Assembly (NCBI GenBank): GCA_022424955.1
Contig: JAKMGK010000109.1
Coordinates: forward strand, 1-37,165
DNA from: Flavobacteriaceae bacterium
Lineage (GTDB): Bacteria; Bacteroidota; Bacteroidia; Flavobacteriales; Flavobacteriaceae
DNA: 37,165 nt
Reading direction: 5' to 3'
Shown here: positions 17,225 to 26,801 of the stretch, in pieces
How positions within the stretch are numbered: position 1 is the first letter of the stretch
Layout of the letters: each line of letters begins with the position of its first letter
Program-made: the position numbers and the translations under genes
Notes under the pieces: model-generated
Database searches by the model: none
Told to the model about the DNA's origin: nothing
The model's input: only the letters and a program-made list of their open reading frames with translations

Positions 17225-19429
17225 ATGTCAAAATATATCATCGTTTCGAATAGACTTCCAGTAAAAATTGAAAAACTCAAGAATCAGTGGAATTTTACCC
17301 CTACTTCTGGAGGATTAGCAACAGGACTCAAGTCGGTTCACGAAAATGGCAAATCTTTATGGATTGGCTGGGCGGGAATTAGTGCAGAAGAAATTGAAGA
17401 AAATGATTACAAAGCCCTTTCTAATGAATTAATTCAGCAGAATTATAAGCCCATTCCATTAGCTGAAAATGAGATCGATGACTTTTATTTGGGTCTTTCT
17501 AATAAATGTATCTGGCCCTTGTTTCATTACTTTAAACAGTATGTAGAATTTGATGAGACACAGTGGACGTCTTATGTAGCGGTGAATCAGAAGTTTGCTA
17601 ATGCAATCTTAGAAGAAATTGAAGCTGGAGATAAGGTGTGGATTCATGACTACCAATTATTACTAGTTCCAGAGATGGTCAAGTCGGCTAGAAAAGATGT
17701 TACTATTGGATTTTTCTTGCATATTCCCTTCCCATCTTTTGAGATATTTAGAATATTTCCCAAACGTGATGAGTTACTCAATGGGATGCTGGGGGCAGAT
17801 TTGATAGGTTTTCATACCTATGACTATCAACGTCATTTTGTTAGTTCTATCAAAAGACATCTTCATCTCCAGGTAAACTATAATATTGTCAAACAAGCCG
17901 AACGTGAAATCATCGTAGATACTTTTCCCATGGGGATAGACTTTGAAAAGTTTGAAAATACGGCCATGAAGCACCGCGCCGTTAAGTCCGAAGATTTCTC
18001 TCCTTTCCGAACAGAATTAGAGCGCCACAAAGCCACTAATGAAGGAAAGATTATCCTTTCCATCGATCGATTAGATTATTCAAAAGGAGTAATCAATCGC
18101 ATCAAATCATTTGAACATTTTTTAGAGCACTATCCAGAGTATCAAGAAAAAGTGAGATTAGTCATGGTTTCTGTACCCTCTAGAACAAATGTATCTCATT
18201 ATAAAAAACTCAAAAGAGATACAGACGAAATTATTGGAAGAGTCAACGGAAAGTTTGCCACAGTGAATTGGACGCCCATTTGGTATTACTACCGTTCTTT
18301 TGATTTTGACGATTTGATTGATTTTTATTGTTTGTCAGATATCGCCATGGTCACCCCTTTAAGAGACGGAATGAATTTAGTGGCGAAAGAATACCTCGCT
18401 ACCAAAGTTGATAATAAAGGAGTTTTAATCTTAAGCGAATTAGCGGGTGCATCAAAAGAGCTCCATCAATCCTTAACGGTTAATCCCTTTGATATTAAAG
18501 GTTTATCTGAATCTATTTATGAGGCTATCAATATGCCAGAAGAGGAACAACAGGAGCGCAATATTGAACTTCGCGAACGCATTAGACGCTACAATGTCAC
18601 CTTTTGGTCAGACAACTTTTTAGAAAGATTATCTGCAATTGATATCGACAATCAATTCCATAAAAGTATTCGACTCACTGCGGATATTACAGATGGTTTA
18701 GTCAAGGAATACAAAGCTGCCCAAAAGCGTTTGTTGTTGTTAGATTATGACGGAACCTTAGTGAAATTTCATAAAATGCGTAATAAAGCATTGCCCACTA
18801 ACCAAGTTTTAGATTTGATCCATGAACTGTGTAGAGACGCCTCTAATCATTTGGTCATTATTAGTGGAAGACCCATGTCTTTTTTAGAAAAAATATTTAA
18901 CCATAAAGAAATTGCCTTGGTGGCAGAGCACGGTCATTTTATCAAACACGCACAATCTGAAGAATGGTTGGATAAGCATCCCACAAATAATGATTGGATG
19001 CCTCATATACTCCCTATTCTTCAACAGTTTACAGATAATACCCCAGGGACACTGATTGAGAAAAAGACAAATTCTTTGGTGTGGCACTACCGAAAAACAG
19101 ATCCAGAATTGGGAGTGAATAAAGCCGAGGAATTAAAAACAGTACTCTCTAGCATGATCTCTAACGAAATTAGTATCATGGATGGCAATAAGATTATTGA
19201 AGTAATTCCTGCTGGCATCAACAAAGGGATCGCTGCCTTTGATTTGTTTTCTAGCGAAGCATATGATTTTGTATTTGTTGCTGGAGACGATATCACAGAT
19301 GAAGACATGTTTGAAAAACTCCCAAACAGTACTCATTCAATTAAAATAGGACATAAGCAAACTGCTGCGAAATATACTGTAGGCAGTTCAGATAAATTAA
19401 TTGATATTTTAGATAACTTTACAAACTAA
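17225..19429 (+). CDS. Fused trehalose-6-phosphate synthase / trehalose-phosphatase (OtsA-OtsB)
   Basis: GT20 domain (IIVSNRLPVKIE, WIHDYQLLLVPEMV, DRLDYSKGVINRI, PLRDGMNLVAKEY) then HAD phosphatase (LLLLDYDGTLV, ISGRP, FVAGDDITDEDMF). Confidence 0.96.
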   Translation: MSKYIIVSNRLPVKIEKLKNQWNFTPTSGGLATGLKSVHENGKSLWIGWAGISAEEIEENDYKALSNELIQQNYKPIPLAENEIDDFYLGLSNKCIWPLFHYFKQYVEFDETQWTSYVAVNQKFANAILEEIEAGDKVWIHDYQLLLVPEMVKSARKDVTIGFFLHIPFPSFEIFRIFPKRDELLNGMLGADLIGFHTYDYQRHFVSSIKRHLHLQVNYNIVKQAEREIIVDTFPMGIDFEKFENTAMKHRAVKSEDFSPFRTELERHKATNEGKIILSIDRLDYSKGVINRIKSFEHFLEHYPEYQEKVRLVMVSVPSRTNVSHYKKLKRDTDEIIGRVNGKFATVNWTPIWYYYRSFDFDDLIDFYCLSDIAMVTPLRDGMNLVAKEYLATKVDNKGVLILSELAGASKELHQSLTVNPFDIKGLSESIYEAINMPEEEQQERNIELRERIRRYNVTFWSDNFLERLSAIDIDNQFHKSIRLTADITDGLVKEYKAAQKRLLLLDYDGTLVKFHKMRNKALPTNQVLDLIHELCRDASNHLVIISGRPMSFLEKIFNHKEIALVAEHGHFIKHAQSEEWLDKHPTNNDWMPHILPILQQFTDNTPGTLIEKKTNSLVWHYRKTDPELGVNKAEELKTVLSSMISNEISIMDGNKIIEVIPAGINKGIAAFDLFSSEAYDFVFVAGDDITDEDMFEKLPNSTHSIKIGHKQTAAKYTVGSSDKLIDILDNFTN

Positions 19430-19436
19430 GCTATTT

Positions 19437-19847
19437 ATGAAAAAAGGATTTACCGCAGGAAATTTTGATATACTTCACCCTGGATACATTCAGTTGTTCA
19501 AGGAGTGTAAAGCGAATTGTGATCATTTTACCATTTTGTTACAAACAGATCCCTCTATTGAACGCCCCGAAAAACTCACTCCCATTCTCTCTACAGAAGA
19601 ACGTATTGAACAATTAATGTCGAATATTTATGTCGATGAAGTTTTAGTGTATACTTATGAAAAAGAGTTATTAGCATTAATCGAAAAGAATAATTTTGAT
19701 GTTCGATTTTTAGGAGACGACTATGTAGGCAAATCTTATACAGGAGACCAACTTGGTATCCCAGTTCATTTTGTAAATCGCGATCATGGCTGGAGTACGA
19801 CGAAATTCAAAAATATTATTGCAGAAAGTCTTAAAGGGCGCGAGTAA
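19437..19847 (+). CDS. Cytidylyltransferase-like nucleotidyltransferase
   Basis: KGFTAGNFDILHPGYIQLFKECK...LSTEERIEQLMSNIYVDEVL...RDHGWSTTKFKNII; HxGH-like and S/T-rich C-terminal motifs. Confidence 0.88.
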   Translation: MKKGFTAGNFDILHPGYIQLFKECKANCDHFTILLQTDPSIERPEKLTPILSTEERIEQLMSNIYVDEVLVYTYEKELLALIEKNNFDVRFLGDDYVGKSYTGDQLGIPVHFVNRDHGWSTTKFKNIIAESLKGRE

Positions 19848-19857
19848 TTAGATCCAA

Positions 19858-21801
19858 TTATTTTAGTAATTCTTTTTCTAAGAACAAGGCTACCCCATCT
19901 TCTATATTGGCTTTTGTTATCTCGTTCGCTTTGGTAAGAATTTCTTCTTTCGCATTCGCTACAGCAACTCCTACCCCTACTTTTTTTAAAAGAGTAGCAT
20001 CATTGTAATTATCTCCAAAAGCGACCACATGATCCATTTCGATATGAGGAAACTTTTCTTTTAATAAAAGCGCTAGTGCCGAAGCTTTATCTTGCTCAAT
20101 ATGACTTACTTCAATATAAGTACTTTTAGAGCGGTAAGCATTGATTTTGTTTTGGTGTAATTGTAATTGTTGATACAATACTTCAATTTCTTCTTCTTCG
20201 CCCATGCACATGACTTTATGCGCACTAATCTCACGCTTTTTCCAGTTAGCCAGCGTTTGATCTAAAGGAGCAATACTAGGATCGACTTTGGTGTTGTGCG
20301 CTTCCCTTTTTGCCCAGTAATCGTTTGCAGGAACCACCCATTCATCTTTGTGATATAGACTTAAATGAATAGTTGTTCCTTCGATATAGTTCATCATTTT
20401 TTCTAATAAAGTAAAGGGCATTTCTTGACTAAAAAGCGTTTGATCTTCCCATAAAATCAAACTGCCATTATAAGCAATAATGGGATCTTTATGAATGCCT
20501 AATTCTGCTTGAAGCTGCCTTAAAGACATTGGCATACGTGAAGAAATTAACACACAGGGATAGTTGCCTTTTAATGCGCCAAAAACAGCTTTTGTTTTCG
20601 AAGAGAGTTCACGATTTTTATCTAAGAGTGTCCCGTCTATATCACTGCAAATAAGTTTAATGTTATGTTGTTTCATCAAAACAAATTTAGCCCATTCTTG
20701 AGCGTAGTTTGCCCAAGAATAGCGCTGTTTGGTTTGATTTAAGTTATGTCTAAATTCTTGATTCGCTTTTGTTTCTGTGACTGCTGTGATTGCTTTTTGA
20801 ATCTCTACTACCTTTGCTGGACAAATTACGCCCGTTTTATCTTCAGTAATCGGTTGACTTAAGCCAGGATGATTGGTCACAACAAGAGGAGTTTCATAAT
20901 AATAACTGAGTGCCAAAACACCACTTTGTGTTGCAGAAGTATAGGGGAGTACTGTCGCATCTACCGCCGAAAAATAAATGGCTGCCTCTTCTTGAGAGAC
21001 AAATCGATTGATTGTCGTGATTTGTTTTTCGATTTTAAGATCCTTTATTAGTTGCTGGTATTTCTCCCACTTCTCATAGCATTCTCCAACAATAAATAAG
21101 TGCTTTTCAGGATGCTGTTTTAAAGCCTTGAGCAAAAGAGTCAATCCTTTGTAAGGCCTTATCAGGCCAAAGAAAAGGAGGGCAGTTTTTTCTTCTGGAA
21201 AATGGAGTTTTTTTCGCGCTTCTTTTTGGGCTATTTTTTTGGGGAGATGATCTTCAATAGGGTGCATCTTTCCCCATACTTTTTTAGTACTTTCTGCTTT
21301 AATTTCTGTTGCGACCGCCAGGGATAAAGTGGTGAAACTGTCCATTGATTTTTCAAAGCGCTGGGTTAAAAAGCCATCCCATGGTCTTGGTTCATGAGCT
21401 TTCCAATTATCTACCCAACCAACATTTTTGATTTTGCTGTTAAGTCTTTTTGCAATGGCATTCCAGCAGGGAGCTAAAAATGGGGTCCAATATCGAAAGA
21501 TCACAGCTTTAGGGGCTAATTCATTAATGGTTTTAGCCACCCTTTTCCACTGTAGCGGATGATAAGCATGGATTTTTCTTTCAATTGAGAGGGAGGGATT
21601 TGTTGCTGCTGTCGTAAATTGGGTTTTTCCAGGAAAAAGAAAAGACGGGTAAAGCTGGGTAAAGGTGAATAGCTTAACGGTGTATCCGTGTGACATAAGA
21701 CTTTCTGCTAGGGCTTGCTGGGTAGTTGAAATTCCACCTCGATAAGGAAAGGCAGGGCCAAGGAGTAAAAAATCTAGGGGCTTTTCTTGCGTCATTTTCA
21801 A
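19858..21801 (-). CDS. Fusion: GT4-type glycosyltransferase plus Cof-type HAD phosphatase (start TTG 21801 or ATG 21795)
   Basis: N-terminal GT-B (LLLGPAFPYRGGISTTQQALAESL; LLFFGLIRPYKGLTLLLKAL; GVLALSYYYETPLVVTNHPGL); from about residue 380 LICSDIDGTLLDKNRELS...SSRMP...VAFGDNYNDATLL. No stop at the junction. Confidence 0.92.
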   Translation of the reverse strand: MKMTQEKPLDFLLLGPAFPYRGGISTTQQALAESLMSHGYTVKLFTFTQLYPSFLFPGKTQFTTAATNPSLSIERKIHAYHPLQWKRVAKTINELAPKAVIFRYWTPFLAPCWNAIAKRLNSKIKNVGWVDNWKAHEPRPWDGFLTQRFEKSMDSFTTLSLAVATEIKAESTKKVWGKMHPIEDHLPKKIAQKEARKKLHFPEEKTALLFFGLIRPYKGLTLLLKALKQHPEKHLFIVGECYEKWEKYQQLIKDLKIEKQITTINRFVSQEEAAIYFSAVDATVLPYTSATQSGVLALSYYYETPLVVTNHPGLSQPITEDKTGVICPAKVVEIQKAITAVTETKANQEFRHNLNQTKQRYSWANYAQEWAKFVLMKQHNIKLICSDIDGTLLDKNRELSSKTKAVFGALKGNYPCVLISSRMPMSLRQLQAELGIHKDPIIAYNGSLILWEDQTLFSQEMPFTLLEKMMNYIEGTTIHLSLYHKDEWVVPANDYWAKREAHNTKVDPSIAPLDQTLANWKKREISAHKVMCMGEEEEIEVLYQQLQLHQNKINAYRSKSTYIEVSHIEQDKASALALLLKEKFPHIEMDHVVAFGDNYNDATLLKKVGVGVAVANAKEEILTKANEITKANIEDGVALFLEKELLK

Positions 21802-23060
21802 GACGTTAGCGGAACGCGTTTAGGCAAGGATTGATACATCCATAAAGTGGCACAAAGGCATAAAAAGAAATAGAGTATTGTGCCAAATGCAAAGGCGTAT
21901 TCTACTTCCCATACCCTTCTTTGGAAAGGATGAATCATCACAAATAAACCAAATAAAGCACGCGTTATTTCAAAGACAAAGGCCCATTTGTAACCATCCA
22001 TAATTGAGGTAAACCCAAAAATTGCGGTGACAATTAAAATTCCATAAGCTACTTGTGAAGAAATATGTAAGTCGCCAAAAGATGTTAAAAATAAAGCGAT
22101 AAAAGAGTTTAACCCTATAAAGTGAAATACAGCAATGATTTTATGTTTCAGTGTATAGCCAGGTGTATACTTTTGTTGCTGGTATACATTTTCTACAATA
22201 GGGCACGGAAAACGCTCTGCAACATCGGCAGGACGCCAGCCAGTAGGCATGAACCACAGCTTTAGCTTATCTCCCCAATTCTTAGCATGCCATGCATCTT
22301 TCGCTAATCCCCAATTGTGTTGAAAGTTAATCAAGATTGGGTTCCAGGTTTGAACGGGTTTAAGTGTGCCATAAACACAGGGTACCTCGTCTAGTTCTTC
22401 TTGAAATGTCCCAAAAATACGATCCCATACACAAAATATTGCCGATAAATTTTTATCAATATATTCTGGATTAATGGCGTGATGAACACGATGTTGAGAA
22501 GGAGTCACTAAAATGTATTCTAACCAACCTAACTTCCCAATATGTTTAGTGTGATACCAAAATTGTCCAAAGAGGTGTAGGGGGGCAAGAATTGTAATTA
22601 CTTTGTGTGGAATCCCTAATAAGGCTGCCGGAAGAAGAAATAATGCACCAAATCCAATTAAACTTGAGATACTTTGTCGCAATGCGCAAGCCAAATTAAA
22701 TTCTTCACTACTGTGATGTACAATATGCCTGTTCCAAAAAACATTGATAGAATGATTTAAGCGATGGTTCCAGTAGGAGGCAAAGTCAATGCAAATAAAA
22801 GCGATAAAATAGAGGAAAAAACTTTCTTCGATATCTATCAATCCAATGCTATTTTTTAAGAAAGGATAGGAAATTATAATCAATCCAATACCAAAGATGT
22901 CTTTTAAAATATTGGTCATTCCAGAACTTAGGCTGGACAAGGTGTCCATCAAAGTATAAGTCTGATTTTTCTTCCAAGCCCCATAGGCTATTTCAATCAA
23001 GACCAACACCAAAAAGCTCGGGATGGCGATCAATAAAATTTCCGCATACATTTCCATCAA
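21798..23060 (-). CDS. Fatty acid hydroxylase superfamily membrane protein, alkylglycerol monooxygenase-like; likely start ATG 23057
   Basis: HRLNH, HIVHHSSEEFNLACALRQS, HRVHHAINPEYIDKNLSAIFCVWDRIFGTFQEE histidine boxes in a 420 aa multi-TM protein. Confidence 0.9.
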   Translation of the reverse strand: MMEMYAEILLIAIPSFLVLVLIEIAYGAWKKNQTYTLMDTLSSLSSGMTNILKDIFGIGLIIISYPFLKNSIGLIDIEESFFLYFIAFICIDFASYWNHRLNHSINVFWNRHIVHHSSEEFNLACALRQSISSLIGFGALFLLPAALLGIPHKVITILAPLHLFGQFWYHTKHIGKLGWLEYILVTPSQHRVHHAINPEYIDKNLSAIFCVWDRIFGTFQEELDEVPCVYGTLKPVQTWNPILINFQHNWGLAKDAWHAKNWGDKLKLWFMPTGWRPADVAERFPCPIVENVYQQQKYTPGYTLKHKIIAVFHFIGLNSFIALFLTSFGDLHISSQVAYGILIVTAIFGFTSIMDGYKWAFVFEITRALFGLFVMIHPFQRRVWEVEYAFAFGTILYFFLCLCATLWMYQSLPKRVPLTS

Positions 23061-23086
23061 CTACATATTTTGATGTAAGTTACGAA

Positions 23087-26000
23087 TTAATTTTTTTCAA
23101 CGAATACCCATTCTCCTTTTGCGAGAAGTGGCTCTGCTTGCTTGAATTTTAGGGTTTTATTTTCGCCGTTAAGGGTGTTCTTGATGGTCACACGATCATT
23201 ACGGCCAATTTTTGGCATTTCTCTTGTGATGGTTTCTACTGTTTGACGCTGTTGTCCCCCTGCTCCAGCACCAATCGTACGTTGCTTTGCAGCCAGTTCT
23301 TCAGAATTTAAAACATCGTCTTTACTGGTCTTGAGTTTGTCTTTTCTTTGGATAGATTTTGCCTCTTGAATAGAAGTGTCTTGCGAAGGAATACTTCCTT
23401 TTAACAAGAAGGAAATTACTTCTCTATTGAGATTTCCTATCATGGCTTTAAACAATTCAAACGCTTCAAACTTATAGATAAGTAAGGGATCTTTCTGCTC
23501 GTGAACAGCTAATTGTACAGACTGTTTAAGTTCATCCATTTTACGTAAGTGGTTTTTCCACGCATCGTCAATCAATGCAAGGGTAATATTGCGTTCAAAA
23601 TCTTCGATAAGTTGTTTTCCTTTCGAAGCGTAAGCTTTTTCTAAATGTGTTACAACATTTAGTGTCTTAGTTCCGTCTGTAAATGGAACAACAATTTTTT
23701 CAAATTTATTCCCTGGGCGTTCATAAACATTTTTAATCACTGGGAAGGTTAGGGTAGCATTGATTTCCCCTTTTTGCTTGTAGTAATCAAAAGTGGTTTG
23801 ATAGAGTTTGTCAATTAGTTCTCCTTCTGACATATTTTCAAATTCACTCGCGATAACGGGTGCGGTAATTGAAAACGTACTGATGATTTCAAACTCAAAG
23901 TTTTTAAAATCGTTTGTGGACTTGTTGTTTAAAACAATTTCTTCGCAGGTTTCAAAAAGCATATTGGCGATATCCACCTTTAATCGATCTCCCTGAAGGG
24001 CGTGTTTTCTTCTCTTGTAGATGACTTCTCGCTGTGCGTTCATCACATCGTCATATTCTAACAAGCGCTTTCTAATCCCAAAGTTGTTTTCCTCTACTTT
24101 TTTCTGTGCGCGTTCAATTGACTTAGTCATCATGGAATGCTGGATTACTTCACCTTCTTCCAGTCCCATGCGATCCATTACTTTAGCGACTCTGTCTGAT
24201 CCAAAAAGGCGCATCAGATTATCTTCTAGTGAAACAAAAAATTGAGAGCTACCCGTGTCACCTTGACGTCCAGAACGACCGCGTAACTGTCTGTCTACGC
24301 GACGTGAATCGTGTCTTTCTGTCCCAACAATGGCTAGACCACCAGCATCTTTTACTTCTTGAGATAGTTTGATATCTGTTCCACGTCCTGCCATATTTGT
24401 TGCAATAGTTACTACGCCAGGGTTTCCAGCCTCAGCGACTATGTCTGCTTCTTTTTTGTGCAACTTCGCATTCAAGACATTATGAGAAACTTTGCGAATG
24501 TTGAGCATCTTGCTGAGGAGTTCAGATATTTCGACAGAAGTTGTTCCAATTAATACGGGTCTTTTTTGTTGAGAAAGTTTAGTGACTTCTTCAATGACTG
24601 CATTGTACTTTTCACGTTTGGTTTTGTAGATCAGATCATCTTGATCGTTTCGTGCTATGGGTCGGTTAGTTGGAATTTCAACTACATCTAATTTATAAAT
24701 TTCCCAAAACTCACCTGCTTCTGTTACCGCTGTTCCGGTCATACCAGAGAGTTTATGGTACATGCGGAAGTAGTTCTGTAAAGTAACCGTGGCAAAAGTT
24801 TGTGTTGCCGCTTCGATTTTTACATTTTCTTTGGCTTCAATAGCTTGGTGCAATCCATCAGAATAGCGACGCCCATCCATTATACGGCCAGTTTGCTCGT
24901 CGACAATCATCACCTTGTTATCCATCACAACATACTCTGTATCTTTTTCAAACAGTGTATAGGCTTTAAAAAGCTGGGTCATGGTGTGAATGCGTTCGCT
25001 TTTGATTCCAAAATCTTTAAAGAGGATTTCTTTTTGAGCTGCTTCTTCTTCAACTGCAAGATTTTGATTTTCAATTTTAGCGATTTCTGTTCCAATATCT
25101 GGTAAGACAAAAAAGCCTTTGTCTTGAACGCTTTCAGAAAGGTATTCTACTCCTTTATCGGTTAATTCTACCGAGTTGTTTTTTTCGTCAATGACAAAAT
25201 AAAGATCGGCATCGATTACATGCATTTCTCTATTGTTGTCTTGCATATAAAAATTTTCTGTTTTTTGGAGGAGTTGTTTGACGCCATCCTCACTTAAGAA
25301 TTTGATAAGGGCTTTATTTTTGGGCAAACCGCGGTAAACCCTGTAAAGTAAAATTCCACCGTCTTCTGTATCACCAGCATTGATTTTACTTTTCGCCTCT
25401 GCTAACAAAGCGGTCAACATACTGCGTTGTTTGGTAAAGAGATCTGCTACTTTGGGTTTTAATGCATCGAATTCGTGTCTGTCTCCTTCTGGAATTGGGC
25501 CAGAAATGATTAAGGGCGTTCGCGCATCATCGACTAAAACAGAGTCGACCTCATCGACAATAGCAAAGTGATGTTTGCGTTGAACAAGATCTTCGGGAGT
25601 ATGAGACATATTGTCTCTTAAATAATCGAAACCAAATTCGTTATTGGTTCCATAAGTAATGTCTGCTAAATAGGCTTTTCGACGTTCTTCACTATTGGGT
25701 TTGTGATAGTCGATACAATCAACACTAAGGCCGTGGAATTGAAAAATAGGGGCCATCCATGTGCTATCACGTTTGGCTAGGTAGTCGTTTACTGTTACGA
25801 GGTGGACGCCTTTCCCTGTTAATGCGTTTAAATAGACAGGAAGAGTGGCTACAAGAGTTTTTCCTTCTCCTGTTTGCATCTCGGCAATTTTACCTTGATG
25901 CATAGCAATCCCTCCAATCAACTGCACATCATAGTGTATCATGTCCCAGGTGATCTCTTTTCCAGCAGCATCCCAATTATTGGCCCATTGTGCTTTTTCC

Positions 26001-26452
26001 CCTTTTAAGGTGACATAAGTTTTATCTCCAGAGAGCTGTCGATCAAATTCAGTCGCTGTGACTTCGATACAGCTGTTATGGACAAATCGCTTTGCGGTTT
26101 CTTTAACGGCTGCAAAAGCCTCTGGAAGCAGTTTTAAGAGCACTTCTTCTGTCACTACAAGGGCGTCTGACTCTAATTGGTCAATGCTGTTATAAAGTTG
26201 CTCTCTTTTATCAATATCTTCTGTATTATTGATAGTTTCTTTGTGCTGTTCAATTTGTTGATCAAATTCAGCACGAGCCGTTTTAATTTCTTGTTTAAAC
26301 GCAGCAGTTTTTGCCCTTAACTCATCATGAGATAATTGTTCAAAGTCATTTTCGTGACTTTTGATTTCATCAACGAGGGGCAGGATAGATTTTAGGTCTT
26401 TCTTGGTCTTATCACCAACAAAGACTTTTAAGAGATTATTTACAAAACTCAT
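23087..26452 (-). CDS. secA: Preprotein translocase ATPase SecA
   Basis: EMQTGEGKTLVATLPVYLNAL, TYGTNNEFGFDYLRDNM, VDSVLVDDARTPLIISG, GTTSVEISELLS, TNMAGRGTDIKL, GRSGRQGD. Confidence 0.98.
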   Translation of the reverse strand: MSFVNNLLKVFVGDKTKKDLKSILPLVDEIKSHENDFEQLSHDELRAKTAAFKQEIKTARAEFDQQIEQHKETINNTEDIDKREQLYNSIDQLESDALVVTEEVLLKLLPEAFAAVKETAKRFVHNSCIEVTATEFDRQLSGDKTYVTLKGEKAQWANNWDAAGKEITWDMIHYDVQLIGGIAMHQGKIAEMQTGEGKTLVATLPVYLNALTGKGVHLVTVNDYLAKRDSTWMAPIFQFHGLSVDCIDYHKPNSEERRKAYLADITYGTNNEFGFDYLRDNMSHTPEDLVQRKHHFAIVDEVDSVLVDDARTPLIISGPIPEGDRHEFDALKPKVADLFTKQRSMLTALLAEAKSKINAGDTEDGGILLYRVYRGLPKNKALIKFLSEDGVKQLLQKTENFYMQDNNREMHVIDADLYFVIDEKNNSVELTDKGVEYLSESVQDKGFFVLPDIGTEIAKIENQNLAVEEEAAQKEILFKDFGIKSERIHTMTQLFKAYTLFEKDTEYVVMDNKVMIVDEQTGRIMDGRRYSDGLHQAIEAKENVKIEAATQTFATVTLQNYFRMYHKLSGMTGTAVTEAGEFWEIYKLDVVEIPTNRPIARNDQDDLIYKTKREKYNAVIEEVTKLSQQKRPVLIGTTSVEISELLSKMLNIRKVSHNVLNAKLHKKEADIVAEAGNPGVVTIATNMAGRGTDIKLSQEVKDAGGLAIVGTERHDSRRVDRQLRGRSGRQGDTGSSQFFVSLEDNLMRLFGSDRVAKVMDRMGLEEGEVIQHSMMTKSIERAQKKVEENNFGIRKRLLEYDDVMNAQREVIYKRRKHALQGDRLKVDIANMLFETCEEIVLNNKSTNDFKNFEFEIISTFSITAPVIASEFENMSEGELIDKLYQTTFDYYKQKGEINATLTFPVIKNVYERPGNKFEKIVVPFTDGTKTLNVVTHLEKAYASKGKQLIEDFERNITLALIDDAWKNHLRKMDELKQSVQLAVHEQKDPLLIYKFEAFELFKAMIGNLNREVISFLLKGSIPSQDTSIQEAKSIQRKDKLKTSKDDVLNSEELAAKQRTIGAGAGGQQRQTVETITREMPKIGRNDRVTIKNTLNGENKTLKFKQAEPLLAKGEWVFVEKN

Positions 26453-26527
26453 ATTTCAATTTCGGCATTATTGACTCAAATGTAGTCAAAAAAAAGCCTC
26501 CATACGAGACTTTTTCAATTTTGAGGT

Positions 26528-26749
26528 TTAATATTCATCTTCGTTCCAAAGATAGTCATCGTCTGACGGAAAATCAGGCCAGATCTCTTCAATGGATTCG
26601 TATACGTCTCCTTCGTCTTCCATGGATTGAAGGTTTTCAACCACTTCAAGTGGAGCACCAGTTCTAATTGAAAAATCAATCAATTCGTCTTTTGTTGCTG
26701 GCCAGGGGGCATCACTTAAATAAGAAGCTAATTCTAGGGTCCAATACAT
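26528..26749 (-). CDS. DUF2795-like small acidic protein
   Basis: YLSDAPWPATKDELIDFSIRTGAPLEVVENLQSM resembles the short DUF2795 domain. Confidence 0.85.
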   Translation of the reverse strand: MYWTLELASYLSDAPWPATKDELIDFSIRTGAPLEVVENLQSMEDEGDVYESIEEIWPDFPSDDDYLWNEDEY

Positions 26750-26801
26750 GACTTTTTTTTTGCAAAAATAATTGTTTAGAACTACTGCGCAAGTTATTTT
26801 G

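Noticed and set aside
24800-25105. 101 aa plus-strand ORF inside secA
   Set aside because: Antisense to a strongly conserved secA segment; Cys/Phe-rich composition typical of shadow ORFs. Same for 23808..23996, 24021..24245 and 25380..25571.
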